A stretch of DNA of 5,016 bases, taken from NCBI GenBank assembly GCA_905233865.1, contig CAJOGH010000077.1, forward strand, positions 1 to 5,016, written 5' to 3'. The stretch comes from an uncultured Atopobiaceae bacterium (GTDB lineage: Bacteria > Actinomycetota > Coriobacteriia > Coriobacteriales > Atopobiaceae). The first letter of the stretch is position 1, and each line of letters opens with the position of its first letter. The notes under the pieces were generated by a model that had not been told where the DNA came from, ran no database searches, and saw nothing but the letters and a program-made list of their open reading frames with translations. This document shows, in pieces, positions 4,709-5,016 of the stretch. The translations under genes and the position numbers were made by a program.

Positions 4709-5016
4709 CCTCGTCACCCCCGTGAGCCGCGGTCAGGGCATCAGCCAGCGTGAACGCACCCTCATAGAGCGCGCGCCCCGTGATGGCACCCTCGACGACG
4801 TCGTCGCCGGCAGCCGCCAGCGCGCGGATGTCGTCAAGCGTGGCGATGCCGCCCGATGCCGTGATGGCAAAGCCGGCTGTAGCCGCGAGCCGCTCGTAGG
4901 CTGCCACGTCGATGCCGGTCTGCATGCCGTCACGCGCGATGTCAGTAAAGACCACGTGACAGAAGCCCATGTCCGCAAGGTTTCGCACGAGCTCCGTGGC
5001 ACTGACGTCCTCGTCC
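4698..5016 (-). CDS. hisA: ProFAR isomerase HisA, C-terminal part (cut by the window edge)
   Basis: Phosphoribosylformimino-AICAR-phosphate isomerase performs the Amadori rearrangement of ProFAR to PRFAR just before HisF. Only the C-terminal roughly 105 residues are present; the frame stays open to the right edge and the start is outside. Visible motifs are VVFTDIARDGMQTGID (the second half-barrel catalytic Asp and phosphate loop), ITASGGIATLDDIRAL (phosphate-binding loop), and the closing GAITGRALYEGAFTLADAL. The internal GTG at 4988 is not the real start because coding sequence continues upstream (DEDVSATEL). The TAA stop overlaps hisF. A PriA-type bifunctional enzyme (HisA/TrpF, known in some actinobacteria) cannot be ruled out without the N-terminal half. 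Confidence 0.93.
   Translation of the reverse strand, partial: DEDVSATELVRNLADMGFCHVVFTDIARDGMQTGIDVAAYERLAATAGFAITASGGIATLDDIRALAAAGDDVVEGAITGRALYEGAFTLADALTAAHGGDEDAH

Noticed and set aside
3187..4753. Long frames overlapping hisE, hisI, hisF and hisA on both strands
   Set aside because: Their products are low-complexity Arg/Ala/Ser-rich strings, whereas the his genes show complete family motifs in the true frame.

Overview
The window looks like chromosomal DNA from a high-GC actinobacterium. Coriobacteriia (an Olsenella, Atopobium or Collinsella relative) is my best guess. This rests on the very GC-rich histidine genes in the order hisA-hisF-hisI-hisE, with hisI and hisE unfused, and on GC-rich hairpin repeats; the assignment is inference. 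The left 3 kb (accessory genes, plus strand) is visibly less GC-rich than the his genes on the right (minus strand), which suggests acquired DNA next to a core operon.

Left region (1-3089): two two-gene modules lie in tandem on the plus strand. Module 1 (144-1227) is a DUF6036/AbiEii-like nucleotidyltransferase overlapping a helix-turn-helix protein, a plausible toxin-antitoxin or defence pair. Module 2 (1446-2958) is a HipB-like repressor/antitoxin followed after 1 nt by a HipA-family Ser/Thr kinase with all catalytic motifs. Each module is followed, flush or nearly flush with its last stop codon, by a 125-bp element (1227-1351 and 2965-3089). Both elements have the same left arm (about 33 bp, starting GGAGGCTCTTGTCGGC) and the same right box (TCGGTCTGGCGAGGCG), but different foldable cores. 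The right part of another copy opens the window (1-78) just upstream of module 1. The layout is therefore element - module - element - module - element, like a cassette array.

Middle (3090-3181): a perfect 35-bp inverted repeat with a 7-nt loop sits between the convergent hipA and hisE genes. Its loop (AAAGAAC) and surrounding bases resemble the hairpin inside the 1-78 and 1227-1351 elements (loop AAAGAGC), so they may belong to one REP-like family.

Right region (3182-5016, minus strand): the tail of a histidine operon, hisA (cut by the window edge), hisF, hisI and hisE, tightly spaced or overlapping. HisE and HisI catalyse the second and third steps of the pathway, HisA the ProFAR isomerisation, and HisF the cyclase half of IGP synthase. 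All carry their family motifs and look functional.
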